Origin: JAYVSZ01 sp043774925 | GTDB taxonomy: Bacteria; Pseudomonadota; Gammaproteobacteria; Burkholderiales; Methylophilaceae | NCBI GenBank assembly: GCA_043774925.1 | Contig: JAYVSZ010000013.1 | Span: 29,712 to 93,711, forward strand | Reading direction: 5' to 3' | DNA: 64,000 bases | Shown here: positions 1 through 9,415 of the stretch, piece after piece | How the letters are laid out: each line of letters opens with the position of its first letter | Position numbering within the stretch: the stretch's first letter is position 1 | Position numbers and translations under genes: made by a program | Notes under the pieces: generated by a model | Told to the model about the DNA's origin: nothing | Seen by the model: only the letters and a program-made list of their open reading frames with translations | Databases searched by the model: none

Positions 1-879
1 AACTTGCATTTAATTGAATATGACCTTACTGATTTATCAGCGAGTATTCGTTTATTGCAGACCACTGGTGCAACTGAGGTATACAACCTTGCTGCACAGA
101 GCTTTGTAGGGGTTTCGTTTGAGCAGCCAATTACCACTGCAGAAATTACAGGTATTGGCTCAGTAAATCTGCTTGAGGCTATTCGCATAGTTAACCCTAA
201 AATCCGCTTTTATCAGGCCAGCACATCTGAAATGTTTGGTAAGGTGCAGGCTATACCCCAAATAGAAACTACGCCATTTTACCCGCGTAGCCCTTATGGG
301 GTGGCTAAGCTTTATGCGCATTGGATGACGATTAATTACCGTGAAAGCTATAACATATTCGGTGCCAGTGGCATTTTGTTTAATCACGAAAGCCCGTTAC
401 GTGGTCGTGAGTTTGTTACCAGAAAAATTACTGATAGCGCTGCAAAAATCAAGCTGGGTAAACTTGATGTATTAGAGCTTGGTAATATGGACGCTAAGCG
501 TGATTGGGGTTATGCGAAAGATTATGTCGAGGGCATGTGGCGTATATTGCAAGCAAGTGAGCCTGATACTTTTGTGCTTGCTACTAATCGCACTGAGACT
601 GTACGTGATTTTGTAACGATGGCGTTTAAAGCAACGGATGTTGCACTAGAATGGCGTGGTAAAGGTGAAAGTGAGCAGGCCTTATGCTCGCGTACTGGTA
701 AGGTTTTAGTGAAGGTTAACCCTAAGTTTTATCGCCCAGCAGAGGTTGAGTTGTTGATTGGTAACCCACAAAAGGCAAAAGACATTTTGGGTTGGGAGCC
801 AAAAACAACGTTAGAGCAGTTGTGCCAAATGATGGTAGAAGCTGATTTGCGCCGTAATGAAATTGGCTTTTCATTTTAA
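1..879 (+). CDS. gmd: GDP-mannose 4,6-dehydratase, 5'-truncated by window edge
   Basis: This enzyme converts GDP-D-mannose to GDP-4-keto-6-deoxymannose in the cytoplasm, the first step to GDP-rhamnose or GDP-fucose type sugars. The frame is open from base 1, so the start and the N-terminal glycine-rich NAD(P) loop lie outside the window; about 291 residues of a usual 340-370 are visible. Extended-SDR landmarks are present: the STSEMFG block with the catalytic Ser/Thr, the PYGVAK segment with Tyr and Lys four residues apart, and the GMD-typical NHESPLRGREFVTRKI stretch that binds GDP-mannose. The stop TAA overlaps the start of the next gene, so the two are translationally coupled. Confidence 0.93.
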   Translation, partial: NLHLIEYDLTDLSASIRLLQTTGATEVYNLAAQSFVGVSFEQPITTAEITGIGSVNLLEAIRIVNPKIRFYQASTSEMFGKVQAIPQIETTPFYPRSPYGVAKLYAHWMTINYRESYNIFGASGILFNHESPLRGREFVTRKITDSAAKIKLGKLDVLELGNMDAKRDWGYAKDYVEGMWRILQASEPDTFVLATNRTETVRDFVTMAFKATDVALEWRGKGESEQALCSRTGKVLVKVNPKFYRPAEVELLIGNPQKAKDILGWEPKTTLEQLCQMMVEADLRRNEIGFSF

Positions 880-1760
880 TGAAGAAAGTATTAATTACTG
901 GAATAGATGGCTTCACTGGGCTCTATTTGGCGAGCGCGCTAAAACAACAGGGACTAGAGGTTATTGGATTGACTGCTACGGACAGTCCTGATTTAGGTCT
1001 TTATAAATGTGATTTGTTAGATAAAAATCGCTTAAACAAAATCGTTAAAGAGATTAAGCCCGATTATGTTGCACATTTGGCTGGTATTGCATTTGTGGGG
1101 CATGGCAATAGTGAGGACTTTTACCGAGTTAATGTGGTGGGTACCATGAATTTACTCGAATCGCTGTGCCAAACTGGACTAAGCCTGAGTAAGGTGTTGA
1201 TCGCAAGCAGTGCCAATATATACGGCACACCGAATATTGAAGTCATTGATGAAAATACATTGCCGGCACCTGTAAATCACTATGCTACTAGCAAGCTGGC
1301 AATGGAGTGCATGGTACGGACTATGTTTTCTAAGCTGCCTATCATCATTACACGCCCCTTTAACTACACTGGGCTTGGTCAGAATGAGCAGTTTTTAATA
1401 CCTAAAATTATTGGACATTTTAAGCGGCACGAAAAAGTAATTGAATTAGGTAACTTGGATGTGAGTAGAGATTTTTCAGATGTGCGGGATGTTGTAGGCA
1501 GCTATGTTGCTTTGCTAATGTCTAAAGCTGAATCTACCGCTGTGAATATTTGTTCGGGGAGAGCTACCTCCATACGTGAAATTATCACAAAAACAGAACG
1601 GCTTGCAGGATATGATATTGAGGTGCGTGTTACCCCTACTTTTGTTAGACCAAATGAGATAGCGCATTTAAGTGGCGACAATAGTTATTTAAAACAGCTC
1701 ACAGGCATGACTTTAAATTTACCTATTGAACAAACTTTACAGTGGATGCTAAAAGGCTAG
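879..1760 (+). CDS. rmd: GDP-4-keto-6-deoxy-mannose reductase-like SDR
   Basis: This extended short-chain dehydrogenase most likely reduces the 4-keto sugar made by the preceding Gmd, giving GDP-D-rhamnose. The N-terminal Rossmann loop TGIDGFTG is at residues 7-14, the catalytic serines near 110-111, and Tyr135/Lys139 in HYATSK. The ATG overlaps the gmd stop (TAATG), which argues for a shared substrate pathway. It lacks features that would identify a GDP-fucose synthase (epimerase/reductase). The length of 293 aa suits Rmd. The exact product sugar cannot be read from sequence, so rmd rather than another 4-ketoreductase is inferred from position and family. Confidence 0.78.
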   Translation: MKKVLITGIDGFTGLYLASALKQQGLEVIGLTATDSPDLGLYKCDLLDKNRLNKIVKEIKPDYVAHLAGIAFVGHGNSEDFYRVNVVGTMNLLESLCQTGLSLSKVLIASSANIYGTPNIEVIDENTLPAPVNHYATSKLAMECMVRTMFSKLPIIITRPFNYTGLGQNEQFLIPKIIGHFKRHEKVIELGNLDVSRDFSDVRDVVGSYVALLMSKAESTAVNICSGRATSIREIITKTERLAGYDIEVRVTPTFVRPNEIAHLSGDNSYLKQLTGMTLNLPIEQTLQWMLKG

Positions 1761-1845
1761 CAATTTATTACTAGGCAAATACTATTGTGCGTGTATATTT
1801 TATATTAGGCGTAATTAAACTGAGTTTTTTACATAAAGAATATTG

Positions 1846-3003
1846 ATGTCATCCAGCAATTCAATCAAATTGGCATTAGGCTCTGTTAGTCTAATTCAGC
1901 CTGTCACAGGTATTGGTCAATATACATTAAATCTGTCGCATGCTTTAACTGATATTTACAATATGGATATTAATCATTTTTATGGATATGAATGGTCTAA
2001 AGCTGGAGCACCCAAAAACTCTCCTAAAATGAGCTTTCTTAAGAAGTTGCTTAAAGGCATTGTTCCAAGGCCTTACGAGGTAAATAGAGTAATCCAGCAG
2101 CGTGCATTTAGCGCCGGTATAACAGCATTTAAGCCTACTATTTATCATGAGCCTAGTTTTTTACCATTAGCGTTTGATGGACCTACTGTTATTACAGTAC
2201 ATGATTTGTCTCACATTCGTTTTCCCGAGTCTCACCCACAAGAACGAGTTGCAACTTTAAATAGACGCCTGCCAATAGCGATTGAGAATGCACAGGTCGT
2301 TTTGACTGATTCTCACTTTTCTAAACAAGAAATTCTCACTGAGTTCTCTGTAAATTCAGATAAAGTATTCGTTACGCATCTTGGTTTTTCATCAGACTTT
2401 TATCCTAGACAACCAGATGAAAGCCGAGTTGTTACTAGCCAATATCAGTTAATACCCCATCAATACGTACTTGCAGTAGGTACATTAGAGCCTAGAAAAA
2501 ATCTTATTCAAGCGATACGGGCTTACAACCTACTACCCAAAAATTTCACTTCAAACTATCCGCTAGTTATTGTTGGTGCGAGAGGTTGGAAAGAGAAAGC
2601 TTTTATAAGAGAGCTTGAGCCTTTAATTAATAGCGGCAGTGCACGTTTGCTAGGTTACGTCCCATCCAAGGATTTACCTTTCTTGTATTCAGCAGCAACT
2701 GCATTGATTTACCCTTCGGTCTATGAGGGGTTCGGTTTACCACCGCTAGAGGCCATGGCTTGTGGCACACCAGTAATCACGACCAATTGCTCATCTATTC
2801 CTGAGGTGGTTGCTGATGCTGGCATTACGGTTGAAGCGGGAGATATTAGTGCTACAGCATTTGCTATTAGAAATTTATGCGAGGATGCGAATATGCGCGC
2901 ATCCTTATCTATAGCGGGAATCCAGCAAGCAGCTAATTTTTCATGGGACAAATGCGCGCAGAAAACTCATCATGCATACTTGCGCGCTTTAGGTATGGTT
3001 TAG
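1846..3003 (+). CDS. Glycosyltransferase family 4 (GT-B fold)
   Basis: This is a GT-B glycosyltransferase of the GT4/GT1 superfamily, adding one sugar during exopolysaccharide or O-antigen repeat assembly at the inner face of the inner membrane. The C-terminal donor-binding domain carries the YEGFGLPPLEAMACGTPVI signature, with two glutamates eight residues apart, near residue 294. An EPRKN motif near residue 215 (VGTLEPRKNL) binds the nucleotide sugar phosphates. A TTG three bases upstream is in frame, but the ATG at 1846 is the better start, eight bases after an AAAGAA purine stretch. The next gene starts one base after its stop. Donor and acceptor sugars cannot be determined here. Confidence 0.85.
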   Translation: MSSSNSIKLALGSVSLIQPVTGIGQYTLNLSHALTDIYNMDINHFYGYEWSKAGAPKNSPKMSFLKKLLKGIVPRPYEVNRVIQQRAFSAGITAFKPTIYHEPSFLPLAFDGPTVITVHDLSHIRFPESHPQERVATLNRRLPIAIENAQVVLTDSHFSKQEILTEFSVNSDKVFVTHLGFSSDFYPRQPDESRVVTSQYQLIPHQYVLAVGTLEPRKNLIQAIRAYNLLPKNFTSNYPLVIVGARGWKEKAFIRELEPLINSGSARLLGYVPSKDLPFLYSAATALIYPSVYEGFGLPPLEAMACGTPVITTNCSSIPEVVADAGITVEAGDISATAFAIRNLCEDANMRASLSIAGIQQAANFSWDKCAQKTHHAYLRALGMV

Positions 3004-3004
3004 T

Positions 3005-4120
3005 ATGCGCGTGCTGAGTGTATATAGAACTTACTTTCCAGATCCTCCTGGCGGCCTCCAAGAAGCTATTCGGCAAATTTGTTTATCGACAACAAAGTTG
3101 GACGCAGAAAATACTATTTACACGCTTTCTCCCAGACCTAAACCTAGTCTGTTAGATTATCCTGAAGCTCGTGTGATGCGAGAGCATTCTTGGGTTGCTC
3201 CAGCTTCATGCGATATTGGTGGTGTTGCAGCTTTTTCAACATTTTCAAAATTGGCAAAAGAGACAGACATTTTGCATTACTTTTTCCCTTGGCCTTTTGC
3301 TGATGTGTTGCACGCTAAGATTAGTCCTAAAAAGCCAGCGATGATGACATACATTTCTGATGTGGTGAGGCAGCGGTTCCTAGGTGCCGCTTACGCGCCA
3401 TTAATGTGGCGCACATTAAAACAGATGAAAGTAATTGTAGCCAATTGCCCGGCCTATGCAGAAACTAGCCCAGTTTTATCTCATCCTGCAATACGCGCCA
3501 AGGTGAAAATTATTCCATTGGGGATTAATGAAAATTCGTATACGCAGCAGGGAGATGATTCTGTTTTTATGCGAATAGGCATATCCATTACTGAGCCTTA
3601 TTTTTTATTTTTAGGTGTATTGCGTTATTACAAAGGCATTCATACCTTAATTAGCGCTGCGAAATTTGTAAATGCTGCAATCGTGATTGCTGGGTCAGGG
3701 CCAGAAGAGCAGAGGTTAAAAGAACAGTCTGAGGTTTTAGGACTTAAAAATATTGTTTTTGCTGGGCAGGTGACAGATAAAGAGAAAGTATCCCTCATAA
3801 AAAATTGTTGTGCATTAGTTTTACCTTCTCATTTAAGATCAGAGGCTTTTGGTATGGTGTTAGTTGAAGCGAGCATGTTTGGAAAGCCAATGATTTCTTG
3901 CGAAATAGGCACAGGTACGTCGTATGTAAACAAGCATGAAGAAACTGGTTTGGTTGTAAAGCCAGAGAATATTGATGAAATGGCTAGTGCTATGCAAGCG
4001 CTTTTAAATAATAAAATTGCTTTGCAATTAGGAAAAAATGCACGTGCAAGGTATGAAAATTTATTTTCAGGTGATGCGCTGGGAAAGGCTTACTCTGCAA
4101 TTTACCAAGAAATATTATGA
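3005..4120 (+). CDS. Glycosyltransferase family 4 (GT-B fold)
   Basis: This is a second GT-B glycosyltransferase of 371 aa. The N-terminal acceptor domain starts with RTYFPDPPGGLQE, the glycine-rich loop typical of GT4 enzymes. The C-terminal domain has LGVLRYYKGIHTLI, GSGPEEQRL and the SEAFGMVLVEASMFGKPMI donor-binding motif near residues 278-296. It lies one base after the preceding glycosyltransferase stop and overlaps the following epimerase gene by four bases (ATGA), so it belongs to the same polysaccharide operon. A mannosyl- or rhamnosyltransferase would fit the upstream Gmd/Rmd, but substrate specificity is inference only. Confidence 0.85.
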   Translation: MRVLSVYRTYFPDPPGGLQEAIRQICLSTTKLDAENTIYTLSPRPKPSLLDYPEARVMREHSWVAPASCDIGGVAAFSTFSKLAKETDILHYFFPWPFADVLHAKISPKKPAMMTYISDVVRQRFLGAAYAPLMWRTLKQMKVIVANCPAYAETSPVLSHPAIRAKVKIIPLGINENSYTQQGDDSVFMRIGISITEPYFLFLGVLRYYKGIHTLISAAKFVNAAIVIAGSGPEEQRLKEQSEVLGLKNIVFAGQVTDKEKVSLIKNCCALVLPSHLRSEAFGMVLVEASMFGKPMISCEIGTGTSYVNKHEETGLVVKPENIDEMASAMQALLNNKIALQLGKNARARYENLFSGDALGKAYSAIYQEIL

Positions 4121-5073
4121 AATTTCTTGTGACGGGTGCAAATGGCTTTATTGGCCGCGCTATATGCGCAGAAGCGTTAGCACGCGGGGTAGGGGTTCTG
4201 GGAGCTACTCGACACCAAAGTCAATTACCAATTGGTGCTACAAGCTTTATGGTAGGAGATATAGATGCAAATACAGGTTGGCAGAACGCCTTGGTAGGTT
4301 GTGATGTGGTGATTCACGTTGCCGCCCGTGTGCACGTGATGAATGAGTACTCAGAAAATCCATTAGCAGAGTTTCGTCGCGTGAATGCTGAAGGTACAGA
4401 GCGTTTGGCGCGGTGCGCTTATGCAGCAGGCGTTAAGCGGTTGGTGTATGTGAGTTCAATCAAGGTAAACGGAGAAGAGACACCACACGGAAAAGTCTTC
4501 TCGGAAAAGGACACTTTTTCACCACAAGATCCATACAGCATATCCAAGTGGGAAGCAGAGCAGGCGTTGCACCGCATAACTAAAGAAACTGGGCTGGAAG
4601 TAGTGATAATACGCCCACCACTGGTTTATGGACCTGGGGTATGGGGTAATTTTGCTCAAATGTTACGCGTAGTCGCACTGGGTGCCCCATTGCCACTTGC
4701 ATCAGTGCGTAATAAGCGAGACTTAGTTTATCTAGGCAATTTGGTGGATGCCTTAATTGCTTGCGCTACGCATCCAAATGCGACTGGGCAAACTTATTTG
4801 GTGAGTGATGGCGAGAGTGTTTCTACGCCCGCTTTAATTCGCAATTTGGCAAAAGCATTAGGTAGCCGTTGTTTGGTTTTTCCATTTCCAATTTTTATCT
4901 TGAAGTTTTTAGCTAATTGGATAGGAAAGTCTGCAACAGTTGATAGGTTAACTCAGTCCTTACAAATAGATATTAGTAAAATCCGTAATGAGCTTGCTTG
5001 GACGCCGCCGTATACGATGGAGCAGGGTTTGACCGTCACGGCGAGGTGGTATCTAAAGGGTCGCCATAAATAA
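4117..5073 (+). CDS. NAD-dependent sugar epimerase/dehydratase (WbpK/WcaG type)
   Basis: This extended SDR of 318 aa acts on a nucleotide sugar. The NAD loop GANGFIG is at residues 7-13 and the catalytic Tyr140 and Lys144 in DPYSISK. The IIRPPLVYGPGVWGNF block is typical of the WbpK/WbpV/UDP-4-keto-QuiNAc reductase group that precedes WbpL-type transferases. It starts in an ATGA overlap with the preceding glycosyltransferase and ends two bases before the next gene. The natural reading is that it makes the UDP-N-acetyl-6-deoxyhexosamine (FucNAc or QuiNAc) loaded by the next gene product, using the 4-keto sugar made by the WbpM-type protein downstream. That order of reactions is inferred from the family and neighbours. 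Confidence 0.8.
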   Translation: MKFLVTGANGFIGRAICAEALARGVGVLGATRHQSQLPIGATSFMVGDIDANTGWQNALVGCDVVIHVAARVHVMNEYSENPLAEFRRVNAEGTERLARCAYAAGVKRLVYVSSIKVNGEETPHGKVFSEKDTFSPQDPYSISKWEAEQALHRITKETGLEVVIIRPPLVYGPGVWGNFAQMLRVVALGAPLPLASVRNKRDLVYLGNLVDALIACATHPNATGQTYLVSDGESVSTPALIRNLAKALGSRCLVFPFPIFILKFLANWIGKSATVDRLTQSLQIDISKIRNELAWTPPYTMEQGLTVTARWYLKGRHK

Positions 5074-5075
5074 AC

Positions 5076-6029
5076 ATGATTAATGCATTCGTTTCATTTT
5101 TTCTAACATTAGTAGCAATCGCTATTTTATTAAAAACACCACTTTCAAATTTTGCTTTAGATAAACCTAATGCGCGCTCTTTACATGTTCGGCAAACTCC
5201 ACGAACTGGTGGTTTAGCCATAATTATCGGCGTTATCGTTGCTTGGATAGTCTGGCAAGTTGACTCAAAATGGTTTTTTTTAGTTTTAGCGTTAGTAGGC
5301 GTGTCGTTAATTGATGATGTGCGTGGGCTTGGCGTGCGTTGGCGTCTGGTTGCGCAAATAATTGTGTCGGCATGCTTTATTTGGCATTTTTTGCCTAATT
5401 TAGCTTGGTGGTTAATGCCAGCAGCCTTGTTTGGCTTGGTTTGGATGACTAATCTCTATAACTTTATGGATGGTTCAGATGGCCTTGCGGGAGGCATGGG
5501 TTTATTTGGATTTGCGACTTACGCGCTTGCTTCATTTTGGGCTGGGGATGCGCAATTGGCGATAATGTGCGCTTGTGTTTCAGCTTCTTGCTTGGCGTTT
5601 CTTTTGTTCAATTTTCATCCGGCTAAAATTTTTATGGGTGATTCTGGCTCAATTCCACTAGGGTTTCTAGCTGCCGCTATTGGTATATATGGCTGGCAGC
5701 AAGCCATTTGGCCAGTTTGGTTTCCAATGCTGGTTTTTTCACCATTTATAGTCGATGCAACGATGACTTTATTTAAAAGGTTATTGCGCGGCGAAAGAGT
5801 ATGGCAAGCGCATCGCGAGCATTATTATCAGCGTTTGGTGTTAATGGGTTGGGGACACAAAAAAACAGCACTTGCAGCCTATTTATTGATGTTTTTGACT
5901 GGGCTTGCTGCACTGCTTATGTTAAAAATGCCAGTTATTTGGGTGTTCATCTCTATTGTGGCCTGGGTAATCGCATATTTATTAATGATGCTTCAAATTG
6001 ATAAGCAGTGGAAACAACAGCTTCCTTAG
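5076..6029 (+). CDS. Undecaprenyl-phosphate sugar-1-phosphate transferase (WbpL/WecA family)
   Basis: This integral membrane enzyme of 317 aa with about ten hydrophobic segments transfers a HexNAc-1-phosphate from the UDP sugar to undecaprenyl phosphate, starting the lipid-linked repeat unit. MraY/WecA-family landmarks are clear: LDKPNARSLHVRQTPRTGG near the N-terminus, the Asp-rich NFMDGSDGLAG loop, FMGDSGSIPLG, and the basic cytoplasmic HREHYYQRL loop. It is a true initiating transferase rather than MraY, as it is shorter and sits in a polysaccharide operon. The close spacing to the preceding epimerase (two bases) supports a FucNAc or QuiNAc donor. Confidence 0.88.
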   Translation: MINAFVSFFLTLVAIAILLKTPLSNFALDKPNARSLHVRQTPRTGGLAIIIGVIVAWIVWQVDSKWFFLVLALVGVSLIDDVRGLGVRWRLVAQIIVSACFIWHFLPNLAWWLMPAALFGLVWMTNLYNFMDGSDGLAGGMGLFGFATYALASFWAGDAQLAIMCACVSASCLAFLLFNFHPAKIFMGDSGSIPLGFLAAAIGIYGWQQAIWPVWFPMLVFSPFIVDATMTLFKRLLRGERVWQAHREHYYQRLVLMGWGHKKTALAAYLLMFLTGLAALLMLKMPVIWVFISIVAWVIAYLLMMLQIDKQWKQQLP

Positions 6030-6081
6030 CAATAAAATTAGGTAGAATGCAGTAATTACTATGAATAAATTCAGCTAATCC

Positions 6082-7983
6082 ATGCAAATGTTGCGCTTTC
6101 TTTCAAGTCCACGTTTATTTCTTGCTGTGTTGCATGATATTTGTGCGGTCATTTTCGCGTGGGCGTTTGCTTACTATTTAAGATTTAATTTCAACATCCC
6201 AGCTGAGTTTGCACAGAGCATGTGGCAAAACCTATTCTGGGTGCTACCTTTGCAGCTAAGTGCATTTTTCTTGTTTGGTTTATATCAAGGCATGTGGCGC
6301 TTTGCCAGCATTCCAGATTTAAAGCGAATACTTAAAGCAATTATTGTCGCTGCGCTGTTTATTGTCAGCGCATTGGTTATGTATAAGCCTTTTGGCGTAG
6401 TGCCAAGATCTGTGCTTATTCTTGACCCAATATTATTAATACTCATCATGGGTGGTAGTCGTCTTGCTTATCGTGCCTATAAGGAGCATAAATTATATGG
6501 AGGCGCTCAAGCGCTGGGTAAGCCAGTATTGGTATTAGGTGCGGGTGAGGCGGCCATTGCTTTAGTAAAAGATTTGGCGCGCAGCGAGGCTTGGCAGGTG
6601 GTTGGTTTGCTTGATGATGACATTGCGATTCGCGGACGTCAGTTAATGGGCGTAAAGGTACTTGGCAGCATTAAGGATCTGCCAAAACTAGCTTCTGACT
6701 ATCAAGTAGAACATGTGATTATTGCCATGCCATCGGCTTTAAACAAGGCAAGAAGGGCGGCAGTAGAAGTTGCAAATAAAGCGAACTTAAATGTGCTAAC
6801 CGTGCCAGCTTTTGATGATTTAATGAGCGGAAAAGTAAGTGTTTCGCAAATTCGTAAGGTTGAGGTAGAAGATCTGCTAGGGCGCGAGCCTGTGCAGCTG
6901 GATGACCTAGGTTTACACAATCTTATTGAGCAGCGGGCAGTTTTGGTAAGCGGAGCAGGTGGTTCTATTGGCGCTGAGCTGTGTCGGCAAATTGTCAAAT
7001 ATCAACCTAACCAATTGATTTGTTTAGATATTTCAGAGTATTCTTTATATCGTATTGAACAAGAACTGACCGCTTTAGAATCAACTCAAAAAATTGAAAT
7101 TATTTATGTCACCGCTGATGTGAAAAATGCAAAACGTATTAAAGCGCTTTTGCAAAAATATCAGCCGTCGGTGGTGTTTCATGCGGCAGCCTATAAGCAC
7201 GTGCCTCTAATGGAAAATATAAACGTGGCTGAGGCGCTATCAAACAATGTTGCTGGCACCTACACCATTGCCAATGCTTGCAAAGAGGCTGAAATAGAGA
7301 AATTTGTGCTGATTTCCACCGATAAAGCAGTGAATCCGACCAACGTGATGGGTGCAAGTAAGCGCTTGGCGGAAATGGTGTGTCAGGGCTTGCAGGATGC
7401 CACTGATAAAGCACGCACACGCTTTGTGATTGTGCGCTTTGGCAATGTGCTCGGCAGCAGCGGCAGTGTGATTCCTAAATTCCGCGAGCAAATCGCCAAA
7501 GGCGGCCCAGTCACGGTGACGCATCCTGAAATTACGCGCTACTTTATGTCGATACCCGAAGCTGCGCAATTGGTCATGCAGGCTGGCGTAATGGGCACAG
7601 GAGCCGAGATTTTTGTGTTGGATATGGGTGAGCCTGTAAAAATTGCTAATCTTGCACAGGATATGATTCGGCTATCTGGCTTGCACGAGGATGAGATTAA
7701 AGTCGTGTTCACTGGTTTGCGTCCTGGTGAAAAGCTTTATGAAGAGTTGCTAGCGGACGATGAACATACGCTACCAACACCACACGACAAGTTGCGCATC
7801 GCCATTGCCCGCAACGCCGATATAACGTGGGTTAAAAAGCTCCTCAAATGGATTGATGCAATTCAAGGTGCGGATGAGCAAATGATTAAGCAAGAATTGA
7901 AAATGTGGGTGGAAGAATATACTGCAGATACCAATATTCGACCAGATAAAAACGTGTTGCCCGAGGCGACGACCATTCATTAA
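6082..7983 (+). CDS. UDP-N-acetylglucosamine 4,6-dehydratase, membrane-anchored (WbpM/CapD type)
   Basis: This 633-aa polysaccharide biosynthesis protein has four N-terminal membrane helices (within residues 10-130), a first Rossmann-like region (VLGAGEAAIALV, about residue 152), and a second catalytic SDR domain beginning with SGAGGSIGAE near residue 290. The active-site segment STDKAVNPTNVMGASK has Met in place of the usual catalytic Tyr, as in the WbpM/PglF/FlaA1 class. It dehydrates UDP-GlcNAc to the 4-keto-6-deoxy sugar, feeding the epimerase and WbpL-type transferase upstream. The length matches the long WbpM class. An ATG at 6088 is an alternative start. Confidence 0.9.
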   Translation: MQMLRFLSSPRLFLAVLHDICAVIFAWAFAYYLRFNFNIPAEFAQSMWQNLFWVLPLQLSAFFLFGLYQGMWRFASIPDLKRILKAIIVAALFIVSALVMYKPFGVVPRSVLILDPILLILIMGGSRLAYRAYKEHKLYGGAQALGKPVLVLGAGEAAIALVKDLARSEAWQVVGLLDDDIAIRGRQLMGVKVLGSIKDLPKLASDYQVEHVIIAMPSALNKARRAAVEVANKANLNVLTVPAFDDLMSGKVSVSQIRKVEVEDLLGREPVQLDDLGLHNLIEQRAVLVSGAGGSIGAELCRQIVKYQPNQLICLDISEYSLYRIEQELTALESTQKIEIIYVTADVKNAKRIKALLQKYQPSVVFHAAAYKHVPLMENINVAEALSNNVAGTYTIANACKEAEIEKFVLISTDKAVNPTNVMGASKRLAEMVCQGLQDATDKARTRFVIVRFGNVLGSSGSVIPKFREQIAKGGPVTVTHPEITRYFMSIPEAAQLVMQAGVMGTGAEIFVLDMGEPVKIANLAQDMIRLSGLHEDEIKVVFTGLRPGEKLYEELLADDEHTLPTPHDKLRIAIARNADITWVKKLLKWIDAIQGADEQMIKQELKMWVEEYTADTNIRPDKNVLPEATTIH

Positions 7984-7996
7984 GCGAATTAACCCT

Positions 7997-8869
7997 ATGA
8001 ATAAAATTACAAAAGTAGTGTTCCCCGTAGCAGGTTTAGGCACACGTTTTTTGCCAGCGACCAAGGCCAGCCCGAAAGAAATGTTGCCGATTGTCGATAA
8101 GCCATTGATTCAATATGCGGCAGAAGAGGCGATTGTAGCAGGCGCAACAGAGCTGATATTCATTACAGGGCGTAATAAACGTTCGATTGAAGACCATTTT
8201 GATAACGCAAGCGAGCTGGAAGCCTTGCTGGAAGCCAGTGGCAAGAAGGACATGCTTGAGGCTTTAAAAAGCATTCTGCCATCGCATGTGTCATGCATTT
8301 TTATTCGTCAGCCTAAAGCTTTGGGTTTGGGCCACGCGGTGCTGTGCGCCAAGCCAGTGGTGGGCGATGCGCCATTTGCGGTGATTTTGGCGGATGATTT
8401 AATTGACGCAAAAGTATCAGTAATGAAACAAATGGCAGATGTTTATTTGACTAGGAATTGCTCGGTACTGGGCGTAGAGGATGTGCTGCCGAATGAAACG
8501 GCCAGTTACGGCATTGTAGATGCACTGCCAATTGAAAATCATCTATTAAAAGTAAAAAGTATCATAGAAAAGCCCTCGCCTGCGGAAGCGCCTTCTACGC
8601 TTGCGGTGGTGGGACGTTATATTTTGACCCCGAAGATTTTTGACTGCCTAGAAAATGTAAAACCAGGCAAAGGCAGCGAAATTCAGCTCACAGACGGCAT
8701 CGCAGCGCTTTTGAAGCGCGAAGAAGTGCTTGCTTATCGGTTTACAGGCAAGCGCTATGATTGCGGCAGCAAGCTGGGCTTTATGCAAGCCAATGTGGAG
8801 CTTGCGCTTAAACACCCTGAAATCGCTGGCGATTTCGCGCGCTATCTAAAAAATTTAAATTTAGCCTGA
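7997..8869 (+). CDS. galU: UTP-glucose-1-phosphate uridylyltransferase
   Basis: This enzyme makes UDP-glucose and pyrophosphate from UTP and glucose-1-phosphate, supplying glucosyl donor for polysaccharide. It is 290 aa, the normal size for bacterial GalU. The nucleotidyltransferase signature GLGTRFLPATKASPKEMLP sits at residues 13-31, VILADDLID binds the metal and nucleotide, and EKPSPAEAPS and GKRYDCGSKLGF are family blocks near the sugar-binding site. It lies 13 bases after the WbpM-type gene on the same strand, so it is probably part of the same transcript. The following hpt starts three bases after its stop. Confidence 0.96.
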   Translation: MNKITKVVFPVAGLGTRFLPATKASPKEMLPIVDKPLIQYAAEEAIVAGATELIFITGRNKRSIEDHFDNASELEALLEASGKKDMLEALKSILPSHVSCIFIRQPKALGLGHAVLCAKPVVGDAPFAVILADDLIDAKVSVMKQMADVYLTRNCSVLGVEDVLPNETASYGIVDALPIENHLLKVKSIIEKPSPAEAPSTLAVVGRYILTPKIFDCLENVKPGKGSEIQLTDGIAALLKREEVLAYRFTGKRYDCGSKLGFMQANVELALKHPEIAGDFARYLKNLNLA

Positions 8870-8872
8870 AAA

Positions 8873-9415
8873 ATGGATAAAGCTGACCCAAATCAGTATT
8901 TACAAAACGCAACGCTGATACATTCCGAATTGGCGGTAGCGCGTGCAATTTCTACAATCGCCGCAAAGTTGAATCTAGACTATGCAAATGATTCACCCAT
9001 TGTGTTGTGCGTGATGGGCGGCGGCGTTGTTTTTACCGGCTTATTGTTAGCAAAATTGGCTTTCCCACTCGAGTTTGATTATGTGCAAGCGACGCGCTAT
9101 CACGGCGCGACTGTAGGCAAACATTTAACTTGGGTTATTAAACCAAAAGAATCGCTTAAAGGTCGCAATGTATTGATTTTAGATGATATTTTAGACGAAG
9201 GTATTACCTTAAAAGCCATTGTGGATGAATGTAAACTGCTTGGTGCGCGGTCAGTAAAAACAGCAGTCTTAGTAGAAAAGGCATTAAATAAAGCTAAGCC
9301 AATTCGCCCCGATTACGTGGGATTAATCGTGCCAAATCGCTATGTATTCGGTTGTGGCATGGATGTTTACGGCTGGTGGCGCAATCTACCTGCCATTTAT
9401 GCGCTTCAAGATTGA
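8873..9415 (+). CDS. hpt: Hypoxanthine-guanine phosphoribosyltransferase
   Basis: This type I phosphoribosyltransferase of 180 aa salvages hypoxanthine or guanine to IMP or GMP using PRPP. The PRPP-binding loop VLILDDILDEGIT lies near residues 99-111, with the two acidic residues followed by Asp-Glu-Gly. The early MGGGVVFTG loop and the ATRYHG stretch are typical of the HGPRTase branch found in betaproteobacteria. The start is three bases after the galU stop. It is a housekeeping gene at the tail of the polysaccharide operon. A role in polymer synthesis is not expected, and the linkage may only reflect co-transcription. Confidence 0.88.
   Translation: MDKADPNQYLQNATLIHSELAVARAISTIAAKLNLDYANDSPIVLCVMGGGVVFTGLLLAKLAFPLEFDYVQATRYHGATVGKHLTWVIKPKESLKGRNVLILDDILDEGITLKAIVDECKLLGARSVKTAVLVEKALNKAKPIRPDYVGLIVPNRYVFGCGMDVYGWWRNLPAIYALQD

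Noticed and set aside
1..6. TTG at base 4 as the start of gmd
   Set aside because: The frame is open to the window edge and the essential NAD-binding N-terminus is missing, so the real start lies upstream.
4038..4304. 88-aa + strand frame spanning the glycosyltransferase/epimerase junction
   Set aside because: It is a frame-shifted reading of two real genes joined by an ATGA overlap.
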